DNA from: Solanum dulcamara
Lineage: Eukaryota; Streptophyta; Magnoliopsida; Solanales; Solanaceae
Direction: 5' to 3'
Assembly (NCBI RefSeq): GCF_947179165.1
Contig: NC_077245.1
Coordinates: 13,982,740 to 14,046,739 of the forward strand
DNA: 64,000 nt
The position numbers and the translations under genes are program-made. A model generated the notes under the pieces. It saw only the letters and a list, made by a program, of their open reading frames with translations. It was not told the DNA's origin and did not search any database. Each line of letters opens with the position of its first letter. Positions within the stretch are counted from its first letter, which is position 1. Shown here one piece after another: positions 46,738 to 58,171 of this stretch.

Positions 46738-47676
46738 GGAACTAAAAGTTGTTTATGCCAAAACTCTAACCAAACGTCAATGTAAGAAAAAAAAGAACAC
46801 TCTCAAAAGAAGTCAAGTACTAAACAATTGTCTGAACATCTAAGTCCCGAAAGAAGGATTGAGACTAATGAGAAAATCCACGGCAGCATGACAGAATAGC
46901 TCAACCTTGGACTTCAAACAAGTTTTTACTTTTCTAACTGAGGTCTCTCCACAGCCGACTAAATATGCCCTGTACTTAACAAAAGGTAGAGCAAGAGTAA
47001 TATCAATACACAAAAACAACAGTGTACTGGTAGGATCACGCGGTTAGCCAGTAAGCAGATCATAGACAAGTAAATTCCACACAATAAGCATATACATATA
47101 CAAAATAAGTCAACTAGTCTCAAGTTCAACTATATCCAGCAATATTACAAGTTAATATCTTCCACATGCTATAACTTCACATAAGGGTCCTCTCAAGGGA
47201 CCTACAAAAATTAGCTTTGTGTCAAAATGTGATATCAAATCCAAATATATGTCAAAATATGATATCCGATCCAAATATATCATGTTAGAATGTGATTTCC
47301 AATCCAAATATGTGTTAGAATATGTCATCCGATCCAAGCATACCACCATCACAAATACATTTAGTTTTTACAGTATTTATATTACCAAGAATAGGTTCAC
47401 CACAAAAATAGGCCAGCAATTGATCATTTTACGCATAATCTAGCATGTTTCCCTATTATATACACACGCATATCATGAAGCAATTTAACAAGTATATGAA
47501 ATACAAATGGAAAACTAGACCATCACCTACCTCATATTCAAGTTTCAACAACCTTACAATGTAGTAGCCTTCCCTTTTCAGGTTCTTTCTTCTCGTTCTT
47601 GGTCTAGAAAATAATAAATACACATAAAAGATCAACACAATGACCTAATTATCATGAAATATAGCACAATTTACTT
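46738..47676 (-). mobile_element. Truncated Tekay-type LTR beside the gag start
   Basis: About 900 bp is collinear with 31951-32835 of the complete LTR, roughly 85-90% alike by eye, with shared words such as aacaattgtctgaacatct and catgctataacttcacac. Both LTR ends and the primer binding region are missing. The gag coding sequence follows the truncated LTR with no leader, so a deletion removed the LTR 3' end and the 5' UTR. This copy holds four 30-bp repeat units where the other has one. Confidence 0.8.
47218..47345 (-). repeat. ~30-bp tandem array inside the truncated LTR
   Basis: ccaaat/ccaagc units start at 47241, 47271, 47304 and 47333. On the minus strand they read ggatYggatNtcatattNt, matching the array in the solo LTR at 27295-27430. 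The other copy of this LTR retains only one unit, at about 32470-32505 (gacacgcgatccaagc). Confidence 0.75.
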
Positions 47677-47679
47677 TCT

Positions 47680-48541
47680 AAAAAAATTGAATAAAAAATC
47701 AAACAAAAATCAACACAACTATACTTGGGTTGGTTTGGTTTAAACTAAAACAATTCAACCCGAGACCAAACCATCCCGACGTTGTATATATAATTTTTAA
47801 AATATATTTTATACACAAAAATATTTACTTTGTTATAATTTATAAATATTTCTTATACTTTTTCATAGTTTTTATCTTTTAATATATTATTTTAAGTTTG
47901 AAACTTATAATTTTAAGTGATCCAATGAAGATTATAGTCCATAAATATTACTAATTTTAATAAAACTCAAATCAATACTAATTCTAACCCCCCAAAAATA
48001 ATTATTTAACACTAAGAATGACAATAATGTTGAATATTTTTCATTAGTTTACACTGATTTAGACAATTAGAATATATAATCTAATTTTAGTTTTTCTTTA
48101 ATGTTTAGTCATGTAATTAATATTTGTTAGACTTATTTTAGCATGATTTCGTACTTTTAAATTTTGATCATTTTCACTATGACATTTTAATTTGCAATAT
48201 TTATTTTATGCGATTTCATTATTAATTTTATGTTGAATATTTTAGTGTATTCATTCATCTCAAAGTTTATGTTATTTTCTTAAGAAACACCTTAGATAAT
48301 TGTACTTTGGTAGGACTAAAGAAATATTTGAAGCACAAGTTAATTGTATGTATGTATGAATACTTTACTAAAAAATCCAAAAAACCTGAAAACCCTAGAA
48401 ATTCAAAAAAAAATCAAAAAAATCAGAGATTGAAAATCCTGAATTTAATTAGCTTGGTTTGATTTATAGATTTAAAAATCTGATACAAATAATTTGATTT
48501 GATATTTGAAAAACTCGAACCAACCTCTTCATGTATACCCC
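47680..48541. mobile_element. Possible TIR or MITE-like element with gggttggtttgg end
   Basis: The left part has cttgggttggtttggtttaa, and the right part has aaaactcgaaccaacctctt followed by catgtataccccta. The inverted ggttggtt / aaccaacc words and AT-rich interior resemble common Solanaceae non-autonomous elements. The arms are short and diverged, so the call is weak. No protein is encoded. Confidence 0.35.
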
Positions 48542-48553
48542 TAAGTGCATGTA

Positions 48554-50879
48554 TGTAACATCTTCTAAAAATGTTGTATACAATATTTCAATTCTCGCCT
48601 AAAAATGATACAATCTCTGTATTTTGGGTATAACTTTTTATAGGTTTGTCCAAATTGGGTGATTCAAATTTCTGAGTAACCATAAGATCTTTACCTATAA
48701 CTCTTGTGAAGACCATATTTTAAGTTTCGGAGGTTAAGTAGGTCAAATAAATTAATTGTTGTAAGATAGAATGCTATGACGGAAAAGAGTGTTTATAGAA
48801 GCAAAATCATATCTTACTGTAGGATTATCCAAATTGGTTGATTATTAAACGACATAAAACTAGACTTCTATATCTACAATTCTTATGAAAATACCAAATC
48901 CTAATAAGGAATTTATCCTGTTAAAACGCAGCTCCGAAAAGGAGTATTCTGTTAAAGATAACTTATTTCACCTACCATGGAAAAATCTAGATACATTTGA
49001 CATCACTCATGACATAAATTGTCCTCCATTTAACATCATCCATGACATCAATATATTCCATTAAATTTCAGATTTTTCTTTATAATTATTTTATTTATTG
49101 TTAGGTCTCTCTTTCCCACCTATAAATACCCACCTTATTTCCTCATTTTATTCATCAAACTTTCTCAAGCAAGTCTTCTCTCTATACACTTCTTTACACA
49201 TTCTCAAATATAGTTTTAGTTTTTAGTAGTGAAGAAATACTATTCCAGTGATTCATATACTCCGGGTAGTACACAAAACGTTCCGGCGGGGAGAAAAGTT
49301 AGGACTCAAGAGTGTTAATTAAGTCTTTCGGTTCCGACTAAAGCTTCGAATTCCAGGTATGTAAGGCTTCAATGAGAGTATTCCTTCCATTCTCATGTCT
49401 AAATTATTTTGATTATATGATAAATTATATTTATTTTTTTAAGCTCTACTCTAAGTTACGTGGGTGTTTATCCATGGGTTCTTTCACCCATGTAGTCCAA
49501 AAACTCTTTCAATTAAGTTTTTTGATTTCAAGTAATATTTTCTTATGGTAATTCTTAGTTCTACTTAATAGTATGAATAATGGTTAAACTAATGATTATT
49601 GATCTATTTTGATGCAACATAATTTTATATGTATGAATTGATGGTTTACAAGTAATTCCTCTATTTATCTATTTAAAGGTTCTTGAAATTCATGGTGGGT
49701 TGTTTAAAGCATGATTTTTAATTAATGGATTTCAAAGTATTTATGTATATTTATTTACATACATATTTGCAAGTTGAAGTGATTTGAACCCACCTAGTTT
49801 TACTATATTTTTAATAAAGTTTGATTTGAAAGCTTTGACTCCAAATAAATGTTTATGAAAGGAATATCTATGATCAAAAAGGGAGTCTTATGAAATGAAA
49901 GAATGATGAAATGATATGAATAATGGATTCTTTATGCAATAAGGACAATTCTTGCATATTTGAATTATCAAATGTTTTAATGAGCTATTCTACCGAATAT
50001 GATGTTTGAATTCTCAAGTTATATGCTATGAATATTTTGAAGTATTAAATTATTCTGTGGGATTGACTTAGCACCGAATGAGGCATTGAGGTGGGATTCG
50101 GTAAGGGAATCCTAGTAGCAACCCCTTGTCTCATTAACTATGTGCCAACATAGGAGCCCTTGTAGGCTTAGGCTAATGGTTCCGTGAAAGCCCTTAAAGT
50201 TAAAGTTAAAGAAATGAATGAAGTTGACGGAGTTCTACCTGGCAAGTAGTCTCCCCGGCCAACGTAGGGGGTTATGTTGGATTCCATGTAATAGCTCGCA
50301 TGGTCTTAAATATCGATTATCGTTATTTTCCCACAAAATGAATATTTTAAAGGATATCTATATGATTTATTATGCATGTATTACATCATGTTCCATATTA
50401 CATAAATGTTATAATGTTTCCTCAATGTTCATGCATCCTTACATACCTAGTACATTCAAAGTACTAACGCATACTCTTTTGCCTACATGATATCACCATG
50501 TAGGGATCGGTGCTCCTCCTCGTTCTCCTCCACATGGCTAGTTGAGACTTCGTTTGAAGACTACTTTTGGTGAGTTCCCATGTTCCGGGAACAATACTCC
50601 TTTATATTTCTAGCTTATGATATGTTGAAATATTTTACTATGGTATTTCTTCTATTTTGATTAAGGGTGAGCTAGGGACTTGTCTTAGCCCCGTTAAATC
50701 TAATAGTTAGAGGTATTGTTGGACACATGTAAGTTGAATATTTACTATTATGATTTCCGCTTCTTCATTTATCGTCATTACCTATGAAAGGCTAAAAGAA
50801 TGCTAAGAGGCTTGTTTGAGGTACTTTCGGGTTCCTCATTCGCCATGTCACGTCTAGGCCCTAGACTTGGGTTGTGACA
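48554..50879 (+). mobile_element. Solo LTR of a gypsy (Tekay-like) retrotransposon with perfect target duplication
   Basis: The block starts TGTAACATCTTC and ends CTTGGGTTGTGACA; it is 2326 bp with TG...CA ends. The same 5 bp, atgta, stands on both sides (48549-48553 and 50880-50884), which proves insertion followed by LTR-LTR recombination. The plus orientation is set by a promoter-like cctataaataccc at 49128, followed by a C/T-rich start region and a splice-donor-like ccaggtatgtaaggc near 49355. No internal coding region is present. Confidence 0.92.
49125..49140 (+). promoter_or_regulatory. TATA box of the solo LTR promoter
   Basis: A clean ctataaata box is followed 60-80 bp downstream by a pyrimidine-rich leader (tcttctctctatacac), as expected for the U3/R border of an LTR. 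It could still drive readthrough transcription to the right, but nothing shows that it does. Confidence 0.5.
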
Positions 50880-50884
50880 ATGTA

Positions 50885-52482
50885 ATTAGTGATTTCAAAA
50901 TTTTCTGTTCCAATTTAAAAGTGTCTCAACCGAAATTGTTTAACCAAACCAGTTGATCAATTCTACTAGCAGTGCCAAACAATTTTCTTAGTTATAGCCT
51001 TGAAAATTTCCCAACAAACACATTATTTTTACATTTGCTGTGAGCTTTTCTTGGCATACTCCACAACCTGTTTTCACTTCTTGCTATATCCTAAGTAATT
51101 TTGATTCCCCCCCCCCCTTTTATTCAACTATAAGGTAATTGTTCCACCATTTATAAAGGGATTTCAACTTATTAATTATATTTCAAGATTTTTGTATTTC
51201 AAATGACATGTTTTAAAGTTCAAATTGAATCCAACATAAGGGGATGAACTGTGTTTGGCTTTATATCTAAAATCAATCTTTTTAAGGCATATCGATATAG
51301 TAATCCAAAGATTTAAACTTATAGATTGAAAAATCATCACTATCGTTTGTGAGATTATTCCTTTGTGGACAAGACATGAGAAGAGCAAACATCCTTTAAT
51401 GTCTAATGCAGTTTTTTTGTATTGCATATTTTAGGTTTTGATGAAATTTTTTGGTTTTTATGTTTAATATTTTTTCTATCACCATTTCTGTTGAATCTAA
51501 CAAACATAAATTGTTAAATATTTGATGAAAACTAAAAATTCACATGTTTTTTTAAAACTATTTAACATATAGGAGTAATTATTATTACGATAATTATATG
51601 AAATGAACTTAAATAAAAAAAATAAGAATTCATATAACCAATCCCAACTTGTTTAGAATTGAGACAACATACATGGATATGAGTAATTAAGGAATGTAAA
51701 TATAATTTTGAGATTTTCTTATAAATTATCAATTTCCATAATATACATATCTGTTGTATAATTAGTATCACCTGAGATTATTAAATATTTTTTTACGTCA
51801 TGTTAATGCATAAAAATTAAATTGTTCTGTAATTGTTGAATTTCGTGTCCAAAATACGTATTATAGCAACCAACTTGCTTGAAAAGCTAGGGTGTTAAAA
51901 TAATCATAAGTCCATTCAACCAGTGAATATTTACTACGTCATGTTCAATATAGGCGTTCTATTAAGATCAGGAGAAGATAATTGTGGTGAATATTACCAA
52001 TATGAATTGTGATAAAATGATTGAATTTTTTTTATCCTTATTTAGAATTTTTGGGGTAAATGAAAAAATTAAAATATCGCTCTAAAACATGAATTTTGCA
52101 ATATACGAATTTAATGGGAAAAAAAGTGACAAAATACTTCACTCTCAAAAATAGACCCGGCAATACACAAATTTAATAGGAAAAAAAAATGTGACAAGAT
52201 ATTGGTGACTTTTATTTTACTTCTAACTATTACTTTGTCACACCAACCTACCCTTTTTTTTTTCCTTCCGACTTCCCTATAGTCTTCATCTAATCCAAAA
52301 AAGATTCAAAGAGAAATCCAAAAATGTTTGAAAATCAACTATGGGGTGCATGCCTCAATATTATTTTTAATTCTCTTTTAATATTTGATATCCATTTTAA
52401 AGTAGTGATTAATTTAAATTCATATTCCATAAGACTCACTCAAGAAGAAGTCCTATCAAGATTCATGCCTCAATATTTAGTG
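50885..52482. other. AT-rich intergenic sequence, no gene seen
   Basis: Contains a 12-13 nt poly-C run at about 51106-51118 and several A- or T-rich stretches. The small open frames have no recognisable domain. Confidence 0.45.
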
Positions 52483-52485
52483 TAG

Positions 52486-53453
52486 GCGTATTTGGTACGA
52501 AGGAAAATGTTTGTTATAATTTTTTTCTCTTTTTTAATGTTTAATAAATAAAGAAAAAAACTATATACTATTTTTAAAATATTTATATATAATTTAAAAA
52601 TTAAGGATGGAATGGGTGGGGGAGTCGGGGGGGGGGGATGCAAGGTTCAGGGTAGCATGAGAGACGGGTCAAGGGTTGGGGTTAGGGAAATTAAAAAAAA
52701 TAAAACGGAGACAATAAATTTAAAATGTCACTTTATACGTTTAATTTGGTACAAAGGAAAATGAATCAGAGAGAAACTCCCTCATGTATTTTTTTGCCTA
52801 CAGTCAAGTCTTATTTGATTAGAAGTATGAATACTTTTGTACAGATGTGGGCTTGTCCAAATTTTTTTATTTTTTTATCTTAATTAAATTTGAATCCATG
52901 CAAAAAAATTTTACATTAAAAAGTAAAATACTTTTCAATAAAAACAACTTCGTATCTAGAAAGATTTAAATCCGAGACTTTTTATTAAAAATGACAGAGT
53001 GCTTATCACTCTACTACAGCCCAATTGGATAAAATCTTCTATTTTTGTTATGAGGTTAGGCATCATATACCTTTTTTTTATGTACTTGGAGTTGATATAT
53101 ATACATACTTAATTAAATAAAATTAAAAAAAAAGAAAATTTGAATATTATTTATGAGACTTATTTTTCTATTTTGATTGGGAAAGTTATTTTTCTCATTC
53201 CTTTCAGAACCTTTTTTTTTTGAGAAATGTTTTTCAAATATTTAACAAACCAAACATTAAAAAATTAAAAAATAGTATCTATAAATTGTTTTCCTCCATA
53301 TTAAACACACCTTTTATGCAACTTATTTTCCTACTTCAAAAAAATTAATTTCTTTACTTTTAAGGGATTTATTTTTGTAAATAAAATGTTCCCAAAGATA
53401 TTATAACCAATCAAACATTAAAAAAAAATTCCTCCACGCCAAACACACCCAAA
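52486..53453. mobile_element. Possible TIR element with gtatttggtacgaaggaaaa ends
   Basis: The left end reads ggcgtatttggtacgaagg. The reverse complement of the right end reads gggtgtgtttggcgtgga, and internal blocks such as aatgtttaNNaaat recur in inverted form. An extra inner copy (ttaatttggtacaaagg at 52740) and one in inverted form near 53310 (tgtgtttaatatggagg on the minus strand) suggest nested insertions of the same family. A poly-G stretch (52626-52639) lies inside. No transposase is seen. Confidence 0.4.
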
Positions 53454-54529
53454 AAATTGACCTATTTATTTTTTTCTTTGTTTATTATTTCTTCCAGAGT
53501 ACTATTTTATATTCACTATTGTCAGATTACATATCCTTTGATATGCAAAATTTTGTTGACTTGTTTCTTCCCTTTGTCCTTTTCCTTTAATTTTCAACTA
53601 GATTGATCTGGGGAACATGAATATACCAATAGATTAGCGAGATCACAAATTTCAACAAAACATTTAATACATGTTACAATGTTAATCACACAATTGAAAA
53701 GTCCAGCTCGATATCAGTGTAAGTATAAATATCTTTCCTTTTTTGTGTATGAATTGAATTTTAAGTATAAAAATAAAAATAATTCACCTTTCAAAATAAT
53801 AATAATTTAAATTATAAAACAATCTTATAAAATATCTGACCAAAAGAGAGTTATTAATTTAATAGTAATCATCTCTCATTTTTAACCCTTTAAAATTGCG
53901 AGTTCAAATCAGGATGGAAGCACATGAGGACCATAGGAGTTAACAAATAAAATAAATAATTAAAAAAAAATACACACACAAACAAAAATCTTATAAAATA
54001 ACTCAAAATCTCAAGCTTTCCTTTACCTACTAAATTTATCTTTATCCATATCTAAGCCCATTCTAAACTAATAAGATCCCCACCAGCAAATTATTTTTGA
54101 ATGATTCAGATTAACTGTTAATCTGAAACTATAATTAAATCCCAATAACATATGCTTCATAGAACACGTAAACGTGTATTAGGTGGAGTGTTACATTTCG
54201 TATCCATTTATTAAGTTTATTAACCTTTTCCCAAGTCATCAGTCATGCTTAGAAGTGGCAAATGGACGGATCCAATCGGATATAGGCGGATTAGAAATGA
54301 GTTAAATAAAAAGGGATAAAATGTTTGCTCCCAATATCTAACAAGCATAAAAAAAAAGGGTTAATCCACGAATAATATGGATATGTTTTCATTTTTTTTG
54401 AGTGTTTGACTGGCTAACTTAAAGTCATTTTGTACTTAGAATAAGGAAAAAACTAAGCTAGTAAAATAATTACAAACAAATACCCCTTTACAATTCATAC
54501 CCCCAAGGCATGAGATTCGCGAGCAAGAT

Positions 54530-55115
54530 ACCGTCGCAGTATCAATATACTGACGTGGTATCATTGAGGCTGCTTCAATCGTTAATGATACCACCACACT
54601 ATATCTATATACTGTCATAGTATCATTGATGTCTACTTCAATCCTTCAACTACATATCCATGAAAACCATCATATACTGGCATGGTATCATTAAGGATCG
54701 TTTCATACAGATGTTGAATGATACCATCATACTATATATATACTGTGATGGTATCATAAAGGTTTTCCTAAGTCATTCGATATTACATGAATTATATTAC
54801 CACAGTATATTCGTATATTATAATGATATTGAAAATCCTTAATGAGACACTTTTAAAATTCTCAATGATACCATAACAATATATTGATACCTTATCGGTA
54901 TCATATAAGATTGAACTCTTTCTTTAAGAAATAAAAATAAAACAATTAAGAGAAAATTATTAAAATCACAATCTTATTTATTAAACTACTTAGTAAATAT
55001 ATTCTTTGTGATACTCCATCGGTATGTTGATACCATATCGGTATCATATAGAACTGAGCTTAATCATCTGTGATACTCCATCGGTATATGATACTCTATC
55101 GGTATCATGTAGGGT
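54530..55115. repeat. Minisatellite-like array of ggtatcat units, period ~64 bp
   Basis: Units of the form atatactgNcatggtatcattNagg start at 54545, 54607, 54672 and 54738 (spacing 62-66 bp). Further diverged atcggtatcat units follow at 54893-55110. The same ggtatcat word appears in both orientations, giving many short hairpins. Confidence 0.65.
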
Positions 55116-55174
55116 GGATACTGACGTCAGCATGACGTTAGCGTGCAAATTTAAAAATAACTAAAGGGGGTATA

Positions 55175-55280
55175 GGGGTAATCAGTTTAGCCGAAGGGGT
55201 ATATAAAGAAATTATTTAGGGAAGGGGTAATGAGTTTGGCCGAAGGGGTATATAAAGGAATTATTTAGGGAAGGGGTATG
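55175..55280. repeat. 49-bp tandem repeat, about 2.2 copies
   Basis: Units start at 55175, 55224 and (partial) 55273, with the form ggggtaatNagtttNgccg, then aaggggtatataaag, then aattatttaggga. There are only a few differences between units, so the duplication is fairly recent. Confidence 0.85.
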
Positions 55281-55349
55281 GAGTGGTAAATAGTTTGTTT
55301 AAAGGGTCCATTTTGTGTAGTTTTCCCTAAAATAAGCCTCAATAAATAA

Positions 55350-55495
55350 TTGAGTTTGTTTGGATGGATTTATTTTAAATAACTTATAAGTTGAAAATAA
55401 CTTATAAATCAAAAAAATAAATTGAACTGCACCTACTTATTATTTTTAACTTATAAATAATTTTTAATTTATAAGTTATTTAAAATAAGCTCTCA
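55350..55495. mobile_element. Small MITE-like inverted repeat
   Basis: The left arm ttattttaaataacttataa pairs with the right arm ttataagttatttaaaataa about 100 bp further on. An inner pair, aacttataaatNaa and ttNatttataagtt, extends the hairpin. This is the pattern of short hAT-like MITEs in Solanaceae. The superfamily is inferred. Confidence 0.55.
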
Positions 55496-55499
55496 GCAA

Positions 55500-56499
55500 G
55501 TAGATATATAGCTTTTGCTGTCTATTTTTATTTATAATCTACATCTAAGTCAATTCCCTTCTCAATTTTCATTTTTGAGAACATCGCCTAATGATATTTT
55601 ATTTGACTAAATGTACATATTTCGTTTTCTAATTAAAAAAACGTGATATTGAACCTAATCTGCCATTTTGATTGGTAAAAATACAAGGTAACAAATTAAT
55701 AGAAATACATTGGGATTCATTTGACTTTAAATATTGCACTATATAAATAGCTTCACATATAATACAACAAAATGTGGTGCAGTGGATGAGGCCTCGAGTT
55801 TGAGTCAGAAAAAAAGAAAAACATTATATTATATAATAGAAAGTGTTGATAGTTAACATGTTGTATACTATCAATTTCAAAGTAAGAGAACTCCTTTCAA
55901 TTAACTCATTGTGAGATTCTATCTCTTACTTTGAAATTAAAGTAGAATTTATATGATAATTATCAACGAGAATTAAATAACTAACATTATTATCTTTTAT
56001 TGGTTTAAATGTTATTAATTTTACGTGTCTGTGGAGTAATTCTTTAGCTAAGAAGTACAACTATTTAAAAAATGTTCTTTAGTAGTACAAATTGTTAAGT
56101 TTTGTACAATAAACTATCCTAACAATTACTATTAGGTGAAGGAATTTATGAAGTTTGAGAAGTAATTGATGGCTTAGCAATTACTATTGAGGGTTAATTT
56201 TATGGATGGTCACTCAACAAACTTTTATATTATTACATTCAAGTTACTATATTACTTTTTTATAATGAAAAAATGACCAACTTAAGTTAAGTATATTCGC
56301 TCAACATTACCTAAATATGACAAACAAAAGAGTCATTTGAAGTAATACTTCTGCAAAGTTGAATGATTTCCTCTTACTGACATTACGATCTTCCATAATT
56401 CTTTTCATCTCTTATTTTTTGTGCGTGTTACATTTTAGGTGTTTTATTTGGATGCATCACATGGGAGGTTATGTCTTAAGATCCTTTTTTGATTATAAA
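55500..56499. other. AT-rich intergenic sequence, no gene seen
   Basis: No recognisable coding region or RNA gene. A short direct/inverted pair around tttcaaagtaagagaactcc (55875) and tctcttactttgaaat (55920) could form a small hairpin. Confidence 0.45.
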
Positions 56500-56501
56500 T
56501 T

Positions 56502-57683
56502 TAGGCGAAACCCATCGATGGCCCCCTAAAGTTGGCATCAACTTTCACTTAAACACCTCAACTAGGCTTTGTTCATTTTAGACACCTCAAGTAAGGCTCC
56601 GATGTGTCATTTTGACACTGTGCTGACTTGGCACATTGTGTGTGCTGCACCCATTTTAAGCGCGTGAAAAACGTTTTTTTCTTTAAATTTTTTTTTTTTT
56701 TGTTCTTCTTCTTCATTTCTGCCATCATTTCTTCTTCTTTTTCTTCTTCATTTCTTCTTCTTCCTCATTGCGTGTTCTTCTTTTACAAAACACAATCTTT
56801 CTCCATTTTCTTCAACACCCATTTATCCAAAACTCATAAATTCCACTCCCCCAATCTCTCCAGACGATTCAAGAATCGTTGATAGACTTGTTCACATATT
56901 CACTAAGCCTCTTGATTCATCAAAAAGCCAAGAACTTGATGAGTTGGGTTCAAAGATTACTACTTGTATTGTTGAAGTTGTTCTTAGAAATCTGAAAAAT
57001 TGGAGGATAGCCCATTTATTTTTTAATTGGACTTCGAATTTTGTTGTGGGTTCTTTAAGGTTTGAATTCTTTAACAATTTCAAAGAAAATAATTTTAGAT
57101 TTGTATTAATCTTGCCGGAAAAAATAGAGGTTCGTCGGATTTTTTGATCCAATTTGATTTATATTTTTGTTTCCCATTATAGCTCCATTTTTTTCTCTTT
57201 AGATGATATGGGTAGCGTTGGGTGGGTGTTGGAGGAGAAGAAGATTTGGTGGGGTGGATGGGATTGGAGAAGATGACGACAGGGTAGGGGAGCGGTTGGG
57301 GTTGGGGTGGGTAGGGTTGGAGAAGATGACGGCAGGGTGGGTGGGGTTAATAGTTGTTAATTTTTATTTTTTTAAAAAATTATTATTTGGATAAAAAAAT
57401 GCCATGTGTCATCAAATTATTGGCCATTTTTTTCTATTCAAAAGTCATTATTTGATAATTATTTTTGATATATATATATATATGCCATGTGTCTTTATTT
57501 AATTTGCTGTTTTTGACACGGCGAGTGCATTACACACATTAATATATTTTGGTGATTGTCAAAAAAGTGTCAAAATGACACATCGGAGTTTTATTTGAGG
57601 TGTCTAAAATGAACAAAGCCTAGTTGAGGTGTCTAAGTGAAAATTGATGCCAACTTTAGGGGGCCACCGATGAATTTTGCCTA
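56502..57683. mobile_element. TIR DNA transposon D with captured gene fragment
   Basis: The arms are about 115 bp: the left has ggccccctaaagttggcatc, then cctcaactaggctttgttc, then gatgtgtcattttgacac. The right carries the reverse complement of the same blocks with few changes. Both flanks show aatt (56498-56501 and 57684-57687), a possible but low-complexity target duplication. The 950-bp interior lacks a transposase and carries a PPR-like coding piece and a G-rich stretch. It is a non-autonomous element that has taken up host sequence. Confidence 0.8.
56764..57039 (+). pseudogene. Captured N-terminal fragment of a PPR-type protein gene (inferred)
   Basis: One frame stays open from before 56764 to 57147. 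It reads a Ser/Thr-rich organelle-presequence-like part (CSSFTKHNLSPFSSTPIYP), then SRIVDRLVHIFTKPL, then CIVEVVLRNLKNWRIAHLFF and NWTSN. The VVxxVLxxLKxWxxAxxFFNWAS pattern is the start of many plant mitochondrial pentatricopeptide-repeat proteins, just before the first repeats. After NWTSN the reading loses this character, which may be an intron or the edge of the captured piece. No ATG begins the frame and no PPR repeats follow, so it is a fragment. The family assignment is from memory of the motif. Confidence 0.6.
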
Positions 57684-57687
57684 AATT

Positions 57688-58171
57688 CTACAAGGATATT
57701 TTTTGTATTCTAAAATGAAAAGGGAGGTAAAGTTTGATTTCTCCCTCCAACTTATGTACCTTTTTTGATTTGAAGTGAAATGGATATGGTAGGAGTCTTG
57801 CCAACCCCAAATCACACGGGAGGTGAACACTCATGTGCTGGTTTTTGGTAAAAAAATAATAATAAAAGAAAGGAAAAGTTCTACGTGGGGAATATGTTTA
57901 AAATCTAGTTATATATGGAACTAGAACATGCCATAAACTTAATTACTCACACTGCGGGAATGCTTCTTTTTCTTTTTAAGATTAAGATGATTTCCTTTGA
58001 TTGAAAAAGTTAAACTTAATTATTATACTGTTGTAATTCTAAAATTTTCCCTCAATACAAGGATATTTATGGCATTTTGTAAATTTCAGGATGGTTGTTC
58101 CATTTTCTTATTCAAAAGGTGGGTGGGTGGGTGGGGTATTATGTTTGTTTCCCTACACTAGAGTTTAAGGG
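57688..58171. other. Short intergenic stretch with a G-quadruplex motif
   Basis: No gene. It contains the perfect four-run motif GGGTGGGTGGGTGGGG at 58121-58136 on the plus strand. The single-T loops give one of the most stable known G-quadruplex patterns. Confidence 0.6.

Larger units (their letters stand above)
54440..55335. mobile_element. Possible TIR element carrying a minisatellite
   Basis: The left edge (aaataccccttta, 54478) and right edge (aaggggtatgg, 55271; ttttccctaaaataag, 55321) are roughly inverted relative to each other, with intervening tandem repeats. The family resembles the 'gggtatatNaa' elements also seen in intron 15. Borders and the inverted-repeat length are uncertain. 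Confidence 0.35.

Noticed and set aside
46472..46843. Plus-strand open frame of 123 codons
   Set aside because: It is the antisense shadow of the basic N-terminal gag region of the minus-strand Tekay-type element, running into the LTR.
56628..56882. Phe- and Ser-rich open frame of 84 codons as a gene
   Set aside because: It is the translation of a T- and C-rich tract in TIR element D. The neighbouring frame gives the PPR-like reading instead.
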